From assembly GCF_013523125.1 (NCBI RefSeq), contig NZ_JAAMQJ010000004.1, forward strand, positions 62,001 through 126,000: a stretch of 64,000 bases of DNA. The letters are read 5' to 3'. Position 1 is the stretch's first letter. Each line of letters starts with the position of its first letter. Shown here in pieces: positions 56,595-64,000 of the stretch. Origin of the DNA: Pseudomonas entomophila. Its GTDB lineage: Bacteria > Pseudomonadota > Gammaproteobacteria > Pseudomonadales > Pseudomonadaceae. The notes under the pieces were generated by a model that worked only from the letters and a program-made list of their open reading frames with translations, did not search any database and was not told where the DNA came from. Position numbers and translations under genes: made by a program.

Positions 56595-59500
56595 CTAGCG
56601 CGCCGCCACGGCCGGCGCAGCGCACTGGGTCGCCTCGCCTGGCTCCAGGTACGGCATCAGGATCGGCGCCATGCCCTTGAGGACCTGTACCGGCAAGGCC
56701 GAGGTGAAGGTGAAGGTCTCCGCTGCACGGCCCGGCACGAAGGCGGTCAGGGTGCCGAAGTGGTGATCGCCGAGGAAGAACACGAACGTGGCGGTCCGGT
56801 TCAGCGAGCGTGAGCCGATCAGCCGGCCACCGGCACCGAAGCTCTCGATGCGGTTGTCGCCGGTGCCGGTCTTGCCGCCCATCACCAGCGCCGAGCCGTC
56901 CTGCAGCTTGAAGCTGCCCGAGACCCGGCGTGCGGTCCCGGCATCCACCACCTGAGACAGCGCGTCGCGCAAGGCATGCGCCACTTCAACCGGCAGGATG
57001 CGGCGACCACGGTCCGGGTCGCTGACCAGCTGCGTCTCGTAGGGCGTGTTGGCAGCGAAGTGCAGGGTGTCGATGCGCAGGGTCGGTAGGCGCACGCCCT
57101 CGTTCTGGATGATCCCGATCAGCTCCGACAGTGCAGCGGGGCGGTCACCCGAACTGCCGATGGCGGTGGCCAGCGACGGCACCAGGTGGTCGAAGGGATA
57201 GCCGACCCGCTTCCAGCGCTGGTGGATGTCGAGGAAGGCTTCGATCTCGACCATGGTACGGATGCGGCTGTCCCGAGCGCCCTGGTGACGGCTCTTGAAC
57301 AGCCAGCCATAGACCTCCTGACGCTCGAAGCGACTGGCGTTGATCGCCTCGCGTTGCGACGCGCCCGGGTTCTTCAGCAGGTAGCCCAGCAGCCACAGGT
57401 CCAGTGGGTGCACCTTGGCGATGTAGCCTTGATCGGGCAGGTCGTACTTGCCGGGTCCATAGTTGTCATAAAGCGTGACCAGGCGGTCGTCGGTCAGCTT
57501 GGCCAGGGCGGCGCGATTGTCTTGGCTGTGCGTGCGCACGAAGGCGTCGAACGTCGCCTGGCGCGCCTCGGGGAACAAGTAGCGGTGCACGGCCGCGAGC
57601 CGCTGTGGCGTCACGCGCATGCCGTCCAGGAACGTGTCCAGGCGTTGCTGCGAGGTCTTGCGCTGGTACTTCTTCCAGAACCGCATCAGGTAGTGCGTGC
57701 CTTCGCGGTCGGCGAAGCGCGCCAGGTACTCCTGGCGGCGCGGGTCGCTGTCGTCTTTGAGCAGCGGCTCGCGGTTGTAGGGCTGTTGATAGGTCACATA
57801 ACGCACCACATCGCGCATCAGGCGAATGAACGGCAGGTTGATCGACTCGCGCAGGGCCTCCTTGAGCGTCGGGTTGCGGCCGTTGTCCTGGGAACGGAAG
57901 TTGTTGAAGCGGTGCAGGCCGCCGCCGGTGAAGAAGGCTTCCCCTGGGCTTGCCGAATACCTGCGTTCCAGGGCGGCGTCGAGCATGGCGGCCAGGTTCT
58001 GGTCCTTCTGATTGCGGATCAGCCAGTCGAGCGACCAGCGGCTGAGCGCGTCCAGATCGGCCACCGGGACCTTGCGCAGTTCGGCCACCGGCTTGCCGGC
58101 ATGGGCATCGTGCAGCTCGGCGATGATTTCCAGGTAGGTGGTCATGACCCGCAGCTTGGCGGTGGAGCCGAGCTCCAGCTTGCTACCTTCGTTGATGTCG
58201 AACGGCTGGTCGGTGCTGTCGGTCTGCACCCGTACGCGCGACCCGTCGGCAGTGCGCTCGAACAGCGTGAAGCTGTAGCGCACCTGGTCGGTGGTGCGCG
58301 AGGTGAGCAGACGATGCCCGATCAGCCCGACCCGTTCGGCGAAGGCCGGATCGGCCAGGTCGCGCAGGTACTGGCTGACCTGCCATTGCAGGTCGGCCTT
58401 CAAGGTGCTGGTGGCCGACAGGTCGAGGCGATCGAGGTCGTACAACGGGCGGTCCAGCATGCCCGCCAGACGGTTGCGCGCCAGGCTGATGCCCTTGTTG
58501 GTGACGATCGGCTGGATCGTCGGCTGCGCGACCCAGTCGCGGTACACGGCCTTGCTGGCCAGCGCGGCGTCGGCCAGGGGCCGATCGATGAGGGCGCTGC
58601 CGGCCAGCAGGCGGATGTGGGCATCGGCCAGTTCGGCCAGCTCCACGCGTCCTTTGGAGAGGTAGTACGACGGTCGGCGCTGCGCGATCATCAGCGACAG
58701 CACCTGGCGCAGCGCAAGGCCTCGTGCCGCCAGGCTGTCGGCATCCTGGGCGGTGGACGACAAGGTCGCGTTGACCTGCTCGAAGTCGGCGCCGTACCAG
58801 ACCCGCAGCCCTTCAGCCATGCCATGCACCTCGCCATGCCCCGGCACCGCGGACAGGGGGACGCTGTTGAGGTAGTCGCGCACGATGCGCTGGCGTGCTT
58901 CGGTGGTGTCCGGGCCGTCCTGGTAGGCGCGTACGCTGGCCGAGAACATCTGCCGGAGTTTTTCCATGCCCGAGGCGGTCAGGCCATCGGGCGAGTGACG
59001 GTACTTCTCGAGCTGCGTCGCCAGGGTGCTGCCGCCTGCCGACTGCCCAGGCAGGGCCAGGTACTTGGCCACCTGGGAATAGGCCGCCTTGGCGAAGCGA
59101 GGCCAGTCCACGGCCGGGTTGCTGCGCGGATCGCTCGGGTCCAGCAGGTCGCGGTTCTCGATGAACAGCAGGCTCTTGACCATCAGCGGTGGAATGGCCG
59201 CGTAATCGGGGTACACGTGCTGGGGGTAGGTGTACTGATACAGCGTGTCGCCGCGGCAGTCGGTGATGGACAGCCCAGCCTGGCTCTTCTCTCGGTAGGG
59301 TACGAACAGACCGTGATCGACATAGCGCATCAGCGCCGGCGAAAAACGCACCTGCTGGCTGATCAGGTAGTCGCGCTTGAGCAGCCGCGGCAGGAACTCG
59401 CCCAGGGCACTGTAGCCCAGGCGCTTGTCGAACGGCCCCTCTCCGGGATAGACGATGGCCTCGCTGGGGCCCGGTTGCAGCGTGTAGGTCAGGGTCGAAG

Positions 59501-59717
59501 CCAGGCGGCTGAACGCGCGCGATTGCAGCTTCGAGGTCTGGACCTCGTCATGCACGGCCAGGCCTACGATCACCAGCCCTGCGCCCATCACCAGCACGAA
59601 CGACCACAGCCATACCCGGCGTCGACGACGCGGCGGTGCCGGAGGCGGGGAGGCCGCGTCAGGACGTGCCTCGCCGGTATCCGCCCTGGTTGGTTCCGAT
59701 TGCCACAACACACCCAT
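56595..59717 (-). CDS. Divergent bifunctional penicillin-binding protein (transglycosylase plus transpeptidase)
   Basis: A 1040-residue envelope protein with a short basic cytoplasmic tail, one helix near residues 34-54, a GT51-like domain and a transpeptidase-like domain. The transpeptidase motifs are readable: S518-T-A-K521 in ELGSTAKLR and K949-T-G in GGKTGTGD. The GT51 part is divergent: the candidate catalytic E187 is in FIENRDLL instead of EDRxFxxH, and GGSTLATQLEK replaces GGSTxTQQLxKN. Peptidoglycan polymerase activity is therefore uncertain. The start MGVLWQSEP at 59717 is preferred to an in-frame start at 59825. Confidence 0.8.
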   Translation of the reverse strand: MGVLWQSEPTRADTGEARPDAASPPPAPPRRRRRVWLWSFVLVMGAGLVIVGLAVHDEVQTSKLQSRAFSRLASTLTYTLQPGPSEAIVYPGEGPFDKRLGYSALGEFLPRLLKRDYLISQQVRFSPALMRYVDHGLFVPYREKSQAGLSITDCRGDTLYQYTYPQHVYPDYAAIPPLMVKSLLFIENRDLLDPSDPRSNPAVDWPRFAKAAYSQVAKYLALPGQSAGGSTLATQLEKYRHSPDGLTASGMEKLRQMFSASVRAYQDGPDTTEARQRIVRDYLNSVPLSAVPGHGEVHGMAEGLRVWYGADFEQVNATLSSTAQDADSLAARGLALRQVLSLMIAQRRPSYYLSKGRVELAELADAHIRLLAGSALIDRPLADAALASKAVYRDWVAQPTIQPIVTNKGISLARNRLAGMLDRPLYDLDRLDLSATSTLKADLQWQVSQYLRDLADPAFAERVGLIGHRLLTSRTTDQVRYSFTLFERTADGSRVRVQTDSTDQPFDINEGSKLELGSTAKLRVMTTYLEIIAELHDAHAGKPVAELRKVPVADLDALSRWSLDWLIRNQKDQNLAAMLDAALERRYSASPGEAFFTGGGLHRFNNFRSQDNGRNPTLKEALRESINLPFIRLMRDVVRYVTYQQPYNREPLLKDDSDPRRQEYLARFADREGTHYLMRFWKKYQRKTSQQRLDTFLDGMRVTPQRLAAVHRYLFPEARQATFDAFVRTHSQDNRAALAKLTDDRLVTLYDNYGPGKYDLPDQGYIAKVHPLDLWLLGYLLKNPGASQREAINASRFERQEVYGWLFKSRHQGARDSRIRTMVEIEAFLDIHQRWKRVGYPFDHLVPSLATAIGSSGDRPAALSELIGIIQNEGVRLPTLRIDTLHFAANTPYETQLVSDPDRGRRILPVEVAHALRDALSQVVDAGTARRVSGSFKLQDGSALVMGGKTGTGDNRIESFGAGGRLIGSRSLNRTATFVFFLGDHHFGTLTAFVPGRAAETFTFTSALPVQVLKGMAPILMPYLEPGEATQCAAPAVAAR

Positions 59718-59931
59718 AGTCGTTCGCTCAACCCGTCTTGTTTTCGCCTGCCTGTCTGAAGCGTAGACGGTGGGGGAGTTCGATGAAAATTTTGTGAAAA
59801 GCCAGAAGTGTCCCTGGATGCCCATGCTAGAGGCCTCGTTCGGGTACCCGTTTGCTGACAGAACGGCGATGAAGCGCTGAGCGCGTGCGTTGAAAACGAA
59901 GAGCGCTGGAACGATAGGGATGCATTGTGTA

Positions 59932-59946
59932 TGTTATATAGTATCA
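59932..59946. promoter_or_regulatory. Zur-like operator of rpmE2
   Basis: TGTTATATAGTATCA has one perfect half of the Zur motif (TGTTATA) and 4 of 7 matches in the other half. It lies 21 bases before the rpmE2 ATG in a locally A/T-rich promoter. Confidence 0.5.
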
Positions 59947-59967
59947 ATACTCAGCAAGGTGAGCCCC

Positions 59968-60237
59968 ATGAAACCTGATATCCATCCTGCGTACCGCTCG
60001 GTCCTGTTCCACGACACCGCGGCCGACGTGTTCTTCGTCATCGGCTCGACCATGGACACCGACCGGACCCAACAGCACACCGACGGTGTGACGTACCCCT
60101 ATGTCGCGCTCGACGTCTCCAGCGCCTCGCACCCGGTCTACACCGGCAAGCAGCGTCAGACCCAGGCCGAGGGCCGTGTGGCCGGGTTCAACAAGCGTTT
60201 TGCGGGGTTCTCCAGCACGACCTCGACCGCCAGTTGA
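59968..60237 (+). CDS. rpmE2: Zinc-independent ribosomal protein L31 type B
   Basis: Alternative L31 that replaces the zinc-binding form when zinc is scarce, freeing zinc from ribosomes. The 89 residues start [17 protein letters not shown] and include [20 protein letters not shown] and FNKRFAGF, the type B profile. The protein has no cysteine at all, so it cannot hold the CxxC zinc site of type A. AAGGTGAG precedes the ATG at 59968. A Zur-like box is directly upstream. Confidence 0.93.
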   Translation: MKPDIHPAYRSVLFHDTAADVFFVIGSTMDTDRTQQHTDGVTYPYVALDVSSASHPVYTGKQRQTQAEGRVAGFNKRFAGFSSTTSTAS

Positions 60238-60294
60238 AGGCGTCTATCGAAGACAGAAGGCGCATGCCAAGGAGGGTGACGTGGGTGACCGGCG

Positions 60295-63200
60295 TCAGTC
60301 GAACCAGGACACCGGCTTGAGCAGACGTTCCTGCCAGCACCGCTGTGTGTCGGGATCGGCGTCCACCAGCGCCCGGTAGCGGTTGTTCACCCGGACTGCC
60401 ACCGGCAGTCCATCGCGGTACAGCAATCGATTGCTGCCCACGGCCGGCACCTTGGCACCGGGCAACACGCTGCCTATCAGGTTGAGCGGATCGCTGGCGC
60501 TCACGACGATCAGACGACCGTCCAGCGCGCGCTGACGCACCTGGCGCAGGGCCGCCAGCGCCTCGGGCAGGGCGAACTGCTCGCCGGCCAGGTCGTCGAT
60601 GAAGCGTCCGCCGCGAATCTCGCCACGGGCCTCCAGGCGGTGATAGCAGCGCAGCAGCTCGCGCCAGGGTGGCAGTGCCTCGCTCTCGCGCGCCAACAGC
60701 CGCCAGCACACCACGCCATAGCGCCGTAACAATGTCCAGGCGATGTGCTCGACCTGGGCTGATGAATGGCGCTCGCTGTCTGTCACGTCCATCAACGTCC
60801 AGCGGCCTGCCTGGTCCAGGCTGCTCGACCAGGGCGCCAACCCGCGACCCCGGTGGCGGGACGTGCGCTTGGACGCCGGTATGATCAGGCCGCGCAGGCC
60901 GATGAAGCTGTCCGCGTTCGCCAGGCCGCTGCCGACCAGGGCTTGCAGCGCGGTCTCCAGTTCACTAGGCAGCAACCGGGCGTACCGGAGCAGTTCATCG
61001 AAACGCAGCGGACCCTGGGCCTGCAACACGCTGTGTACCTTCTGCGCACGTGCGCCCAGCCGATCCAAGGCCGGCGCCTGCCCAAGACGTTGCCAGAGCG
61101 TCAGCGCCGGACGTGGCACCAGCAGCAGCGGCGTGCTGGGCACCAGGCTGGCGGCGGTCTGGGTCGCCAGCCGGCACCAGGCCCAGCGGCCCTCCTGACA
61201 GGCCTGATCGAGCCTGTGCGTGGCATAGGCGCCGACCCGCATCGGCAACAGCTCCGTTTCCCAGGCCGCTGCGGCACAGGGAAATCCCTCGAGTCGGCCG
61301 AGCGCCTGGTCGACGGCCTGTGGCCCGCGCAGTCGCGTGTCGTCGCTCAGATGCTGCCAGTCGAGCAAAAAGCGCAGGTAATCCTGCACGCCGACCGGCT
61401 CGATCTCGCGGCGCAGGCGTTTGATCGTGTCGCGATGAATGCGTCCCAGCAGGTGCCGCTCGCACCACTGGCGCGCTGGCGTGCCGGGTGTGAATGTGCC
61501 GTGCAGCACATGCCCTTCGGCCTCCAGCTGCGCCAGGGCGTGTTCGGTGGCTGCGACCGACAGCCCCAGCGGCGCGCGCAATTGCTCCAGCGTCACAGGG
61601 CCGAGGCCGCCGAGCCGCGCACGTAGCAAGTCGGACACCGCACTGGCATGCGTCGGCGGAGGATCGAAGCCAGGCAGCGGCGAGAGGGGCGGTTGTGTGT
61701 CGGCCTGGGGATACACGGCCTGGCCCAGGCGCAGGCGTTCACGGGCGAACCACAGACGCAGACCGTCGGCGTGCAGGCAGACGACGCGCCCAGCCTGGAC
61801 CAGCGTGTCGAGCAGCGGGCCCCAGTCAGGCGACCCCAGCGCTTCCTGTTCGGTGATCGCGCCCAGCGTCATCAAGGCATCGTGCAACTCGTCGGCCGTG
61901 CGCGGGCTGGGCCAGGCCTGTGCACGCACCGCCTGGATGGCTGCGGGATCCAGCAGACCCAGGGTGTCGACCGAAGCAGGTGCTTGCCAGCGACGGCTCG
62001 AGAGCGCCTGGGCGCGCCGTTCCGCCACTGGCGCGTTGTCGACCAGCGCATAGGGCCTGGCGTCGAGCCTGGCCAGGGCGAGCGGCGAGGGCGTTGCCAG
62101 GTCGAGGTCGATCAGGCGCAGTTCGGCCCGCTCGATGCGCCGTAGCCGGGCCAGCCAGCCCGTGCTGTCCAGGGCCTCGTGCAGGCAGTCGTCCAGCGTC
62201 TGCCGGACCAGCGGGTGGTCCGGCAACGGGCGCTCGGCGGAGGGCGCCAGGGGCTCGGCCAGGTCAGGGAACACGGCCTCGACCAGCGCCTGGCTTTTCA
62301 GGCGCTGGACCTGAGGCGCGACCTTGCGGCCGGCGATCATCCGCGGCAGCGCCATGGCCACCGCCGCGTTCCAGCGCCAGCGCACGTCGAACAGCGGCGC
62401 GTCGAGTACCGCCTGGACCAGGACCGACTCGGCCGTGGCACTGGGCAGGCACTGCCAGAGGTCGGCCAGCGCGAGGTGCGCCGCGGCGGGCAGCGCGAAG
62501 ACCAGTGCGTCCTCGCCGGCAGCCACGTGCAGGTCGATGTCGAAAAGGCGTCCGAGGCGTGCCCGCAACGCCAGCCCCCACGCCCGGTTGACGCGGCTGC
62601 CGAAGGGCGCATGCAGGATCATCTGGGGGTCGCCCACGGCGTCGATAAAGCGTTCCAGCACCAGGGTGTCCTGGGACGGCAGCCCACCCAGGACGGCCCA
62701 GGCGCGCCCCAGGTAGTCGAACACCTGCGTGGCGGCGTCCGTTTCGAGTTGATAATGCTCGCGCAGCCAGGCCAAGGCCTGGTCCCGATCACCTGCGCAG
62801 TCCGTCAACTGCCGGTCGAGCGCTGCCTGGACCCGTGCCACGGCCGCCGACAGCTCGGTGCTGCGTCCGGGTGTCTCGCCGATCCAGAACGGAATGGTCG
62901 GCGGCAGGCCGTGGGCGTCCTCGACCCGCACCCGACCCGGCTCGACCCGCAGGATGCGGTACGACGCATTGCCCAGCTGGACGATGTCGCCCGCGGTGCT
63001 CTCCACCGCGAACTCTTCGTTGACGCTGCCGATGTTCAAGGCCTGGGGTTCGAGGACCACGGCATAGTCGGCGCTGTCCGGCAGGGTGCCGCCACTGGTG
63101 AGCGCCGCCAATTGGCTGCCACGACGGCCGCGCAACTCGCCGCTGACGGCATCGCGCTGCACGTAGGCACCCCGCACGCCCTGGGGCGAGACGTGGCCTT

Positions 63201-64000
63201 CGGCGAGCATGCGCAGCACGGCCTGGTAATCCTCCTCTTCGAGTGCGGCATAGGGCTCGGCGCGACGCAGGCAAGCGAGCAGGGCAGGCTCGGTCCAGGC
63301 CTGGTTGCTGACCTCGGCGACGATCTGCTGCGCCAGGACGTCCAGCGGCGCCTGGGGGATGTGCAGGACGTCCAGCTCGCCGCGCCGCACGCAGTCGAGC
63401 AGGGCCACGCACTCGACCAGGTCGTCCCGTGACGTGACGAACAGCCGCCCCTTCGACGTGCCATCGACCTGGTGCCCGGCACGCCCGACCCGTTGCAGGA
63501 AGGCCGCGATCGAGCCGGGCGAGGCGATCTGGCAGACCAGGTCGACGTCGCCGATGTCGATGCCCAGTTCCAGCGAGGCGGTGGCCACCAGCATCTGCAG
63601 GTCGCCACGCTTGAGGCGCTGTTCGACCTCCAGCCGGTGGGTCCTGGCCAGGCTGCCGTGGTGCGCCGCGACCTGCGTCACCCCCAGGCGTTCGCCCAGG
63701 TGCCGCGCCAGGCGCTCGGCGAGGCGTCGCGTGTTGACGAACACCAGGGTAGTGCTGTGCTGGCGCGCCAGTTCGGCCAGTCGGTCGTAGACCAGCCCCC
63801 AGTCTTCACTGGACAGCACTGCCCCCAGCGGCACCGGCGGCAGCTCCAACGCCAGATCGCGTGGCCGTGCATGGCCGATGTCGACGATGGCGCAGGCGCG
63901 CGCGTGGCCGACCAGCAGGCGCGCCACCCGCTCGACCGGGCGCTGGGTCGCCGACAGGCCGATCCGCCGCAAGGGCCGGTCGCACAACGCCTCGAGCCGC
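60295..64000 (-). CDS. lhr: Lhr-type DEAD/DEAH helicase (5' end cut by window edge)
   Basis: Large superfamily 2 helicase associated with DNA repair. The reverse frame is open to the window edge and begins inside motif III (RLEALCDRPLRRIGLSATQ). It contains helicase motif VI (FLQRVGRAGHQVDGTSKG) and motif V (MLVATASLELGIDIGDVDL), then the winged-helix and Lhr-core domains and a long C-terminal extension to SWFD. At least 1235 residues are present; full-length relatives are near 1400-1500, so about 150-250 N-terminal residues including Walker A are outside the window. Confidence 0.92.
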   Translation of the reverse strand, partial: RLEALCDRPLRRIGLSATQRPVERVARLLVGHARACAIVDIGHARPRDLALELPPVPLGAVLSSEDWGLVYDRLAELARQHSTTLVFVNTRRLAERLARHLGERLGVTQVAAHHGSLARTHRLEVEQRLKRGDLQMLVATASLELGIDIGDVDLVCQIASPGSIAAFLQRVGRAGHQVDGTSKGRLFVTSRDDLVECVALLDCVRRGELDVLHIPQAPLDVLAQQIVAEVSNQAWTEPALLACLRRAEPYAALEEEDYQAVLRMLAEGHVSPQGVRGAYVQRDAVSGELRGRRGSQLAALTSGGTLPDSADYAVVLEPQALNIGSVNEEFAVESTAGDIVQLGNASYRILRVEPGRVRVEDAHGLPPTIPFWIGETPGRSTELSAAVARVQAALDRQLTDCAGDRDQALAWLREHYQLETDAATQVFDYLGRAWAVLGGLPSQDTLVLERFIDAVGDPQMILHAPFGSRVNRAWGLALRARLGRLFDIDLHVAAGEDALVFALPAAAHLALADLWQCLPSATAESVLVQAVLDAPLFDVRWRWNAAVAMALPRMIAGRKVAPQVQRLKSQALVEAVFPDLAEPLAPSAERPLPDHPLVRQTLDDCLHEALDSTGWLARLRRIERAELRLIDLDLATPSPLALARLDARPYALVDNAPVAERRAQALSSRRWQAPASVDTLGLLDPAAIQAVRAQAWPSPRTADELHDALMTLGAITEQEALGSPDWGPLLDTLVQAGRVVCLHADGLRLWFARERLRLGQAVYPQADTQPPLSPLPGFDPPPTHASAVSDLLRARLGGLGPVTLEQLRAPLGLSVAATEHALAQLEAEGHVLHGTFTPGTPARQWCERHLLGRIHRDTIKRLRREIEPVGVQDYLRFLLDWQHLSDDTRLRGPQAVDQALGRLEGFPCAAAAWETELLPMRVGAYATHRLDQACQEGRWAWCRLATQTAASLVPSTPLLLVPRPALTLWQRLGQAPALDRLGARAQKVHSVLQAQGPLRFDELLRYARLLPSELETALQALVGSGLANADSFIGLRGLIIPASKRTSRHRGRGLAPWSSSLDQAGRWTLMDVTDSERHSSAQVEHIAWTLLRRYGVVCWRLLARESEALPPWRELLRCYHRLEARGEIRGGRFIDDLAGEQFALPEALAALRQVRQRALDGRLIVVSASDPLNLIGSVLPGAKVPAVGSNRLLYRDGLPVAVRVNNRYRALVDADPDTQRCWQERLLKPVSWFD

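Overview
The window is a gene-dense, high-GC stretch of a gamma-proteobacterial chromosome. Gene content and order point to a fluorescent Pseudomonas of the P. putida group. Diagnostic pieces are pepA/lptFG back to back, a GcsR-type regulator beside glycine-cleavage genes, opdH-tctCBA with tctDE, algU-mucA-mucB-mucD without mucC, lepA-lepB-rnc-era-recO-pdxJ, membrane PQQ glucose dehydrogenase, and REP palindromes in the intergenic gaps. Species-level identity is inferred from remembered synteny, not computed. Both edges cut genes: pepA lacks its C-terminus and the Lhr-type helicase lacks its N-terminus.

Layout. Positions 1-5.1 kb carry pepA (minus), the LPS-export permeases lptF-lptG (plus), an RDD membrane protein and a cold-shock protein. 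Positions 5.1-11.1 kb carry gcvT and gcvP, with an apparent sigma-54 promoter and tandem GcsR-type operators, then the regulator gene gcsR; gcvH, glyA and sdaA are absent from the locus. Positions 11.3-16.3 kb hold a heme-acquisition set: a FecI-type sigma factor behind a strong Fur box, a TonB-dependent heme receptor with an STN signalling domain, a PigA-type heme oxygenase, and two small genes. The usual FecR-type anti-sigma gene is missing between sigma factor and receptor. A tRNA-Gly(CCC) follows at 16.6-16.7 kb.

Positions 16.8-21.8 kb hold rsuA, a small CWC protein, a diguanylate cyclase, a small lipoprotein, a hydroxyisobutyryl-CoA hydrolase-like protein and ung. Positions 22.1-23.65 kb are an IS110-family element that appears to sit in the T-tract of a terminator downstream of ung and has a 5' non-coding end long enough for a bridge RNA. 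Positions 23.9-31.5 kb form a tricarboxylate uptake cluster (AbrB-like membrane protein, tctA, tctB, tctC, opdH) divergent from its two-component system tctDE. Positions 31.5-35.8 kb hold an HDOD protein, ygfZ, sdhE, ygfX and nadB. Positions 36.2-40 kb hold the envelope-stress operon algU-mucA-mucB-mucD, with sigma-22-type promoters ahead of algU. Positions 40.3-46.3 kb hold lepA, lepB, rnc, era, recO and pdxJ.

Positions 46.3-53.3 kb hold cmoB/cmoA, a second-type lon and gcd. Positions 53.5-60.2 kb contain two genes each preceded by a Zur-like palindrome, a ZnuD-like TonB receptor and a cysteine-free ribosomal protein L31 (rpmE2). Between them lie a VF530-type protein, a Pr6Pr-type membrane protein and a divergent bifunctional penicillin-binding protein. 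The window ends in a large Lhr-type helicase.

The most unusual signals are non-coding or are absences: a retained sigma-54/GcsR control region driving a glycine-cleavage locus that has lost gcvH, an orphan heme sigma/receptor pair without anti-sigma, the IS110 element with its candidate bridge RNA, and two loci with inverted clusters of a GCTTG(C/T)A heptamer.
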